15,457 bases of DNA from GWF2-33-9 sp964405755 (GTDB lineage Bacteria > Bacteroidota > Ignavibacteria > Kapaibacteriales > UBA2268), in assembly GCA_964405755.1 (NCBI GenBank), contig CAYOPF010000069.1:1-15457 (forward strand), in the 5' to 3' direction. Position numbers and translations under genes: made by a program. This document shows, piece after piece, positions 15,055 through 15,457 of the stretch. The notes beneath the pieces are model-generated. The model was not told the DNA's origin, did not search any database, and saw only the letters and a list, made by a program, of their open reading frames with translations. The stretch's first letter is position 1. The number at the start of each line of letters is the position of its first letter.

Positions 15055-15457
15055 TGAAGGACAAGGATACTCCGCTTACCAGGCAATACAACCAGATAAA
15101 ATCCAAATATCCTGATAGTGTACTATTATTCAGATTAGGTGATTTTTTCGAAACATTTAACGAAGATGCCATTATCACCTCGAAAATTTGCGGTATTACT
15201 CTAACCAAACGTAACAATGGTGCTGCAGGTGAAGTACCTCTGGCTGGATTCCCATGGCACCAACTTGATAATTATCTCCCAAAATTAGTTCGAGCAGGTT
15301 ATCGGGTGGCTGTTTGCGACCAATTAGAAGACCCTAAAATGGCAAAAGGCATCGTCCGACGTGGAGTCACCGAAGTTGTTACGCCAGGCATTGCAATAGG
15401 AGATAAACTATTAGAAACTAAAGAGAATAATTACATTGTTTCGCTTACCCATTCAAC
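15051..15457 (+). CDS. mutS: DNA mismatch repair protein MutS, N-terminal part (cut by window edge)
   Basis: About 135 codons are visible and run off the window end. The sequence opens with PLTRQYNQIKSKYPDSVLLF, then RLGDFFETFNEDA with the mismatch-wedging Phe32-x-Glu34 motif of MutS domain I. Next come GITLTKR, EVPLAGFPWHQLDNYLPKLV, GYRVAVCDQLEDP and RRGVTEVVTPG. These are the ordered blocks of the MutS mismatch-binding domain. The Phe-x-Glu motif marks mismatch-repair MutS1 and not MutS2 or MutS4-5 types. The start could be the ATG at 15051, overlapping the mtgA stop as ATGA, or the next codon ATG at 15054. The ATPase domain is beyond the window. Confidence 0.93.
   Translation, partial: MMKDKDTPLTRQYNQIKSKYPDSVLLFRLGDFFETFNEDAIITSKICGITLTKRNNGAAGEVPLAGFPWHQLDNYLPKLVRAGYRVAVCDQLEDPKMAKGIVRRGVTEVVTPGIAIGDKLLETKENNYIVSLTHS

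Noticed and set aside
1..15457. CRISPR arrays, tRNA or rRNA genes, insertion sequences, attachment sites
   Set aside because: I saw no regularly spaced repeats, cloverleaf-like sequence, transposase frames or long terminal inverted repeats on reading both strands.

Overview
The window is AT-rich, densely coded chromosomal DNA with mostly housekeeping and metabolic genes. No mobile element, CRISPR array, rRNA or tRNA is visible. Four intergenic regions carry an exact TAnnTTTG octamer 24-35 nt upstream of a start codon. This is the -7 element known from the Bacteroidota sigma factor. Together with weak Shine-Dalgarno sites, several TTG starts, a solitary giant TamB and an mtgA-mutS pair, it suggests a member of the FCB group (Bacteroidota / Ignavibacteriota / Kapabacteria-like). 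The phylum is inferred, not proven.

Layout. (1) 1-3044, minus strand: a tight operon argF (ornithine carbamoyltransferase) - arcC (carbamate kinase) - pyrB (aspartate carbamoyltransferase) - rocD (ornithine aminotransferase, cut by the window edge). Three of the four enzymes make or use carbamoyl phosphate, and the fourth removes ornithine. No arginine deiminase gene is visible. (2) 3045-3336: a divergent control region with nested inverted repeats. One of them places the same -7 octamer on both strands. (3) 3337-5965, plus strand: a soluble PAS histidine kinase overlapping by 14 nt a HAD phosphatase-UbiA fusion that carries the signature of polyprenyl-phosphate phosphoribosyltransferases. 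(4) 5980-6897, minus: an Mrr-type restriction endonuclease with its own candidate promoter. (5) 6956-8235, minus: two overlapping genes of unknown function, a small soluble helical protein and a coiled-coil protein with a C-terminal membrane anchor. (6) 8280-14097, minus: glyA (serine hydroxymethyltransferase) followed 16 nt later by a 1502-residue TamB-like protein. (7) 14098-14361: a second divergent control region. (8) 14362-15457, plus: mtgA (peptidoglycan transglycosylase) overlapping the 5' part of mutS by 4 nt.

The operon in (1) looks like a nitrogen and arginine/pyrimidine metabolism unit in which carbamoyl phosphate can be directed to citrulline, carbamoyl-aspartate or ATP. Envelope functions recur elsewhere: lipid-linked sugar chemistry (UbiA), outer-membrane biogenesis (TamB) and wall synthesis (MtgA). 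The least explained parts are the coiled-coil/small-protein pair and the kinase-UbiA pairing. I found no system that can be called undescribed with confidence; the best candidates are listed as findings.
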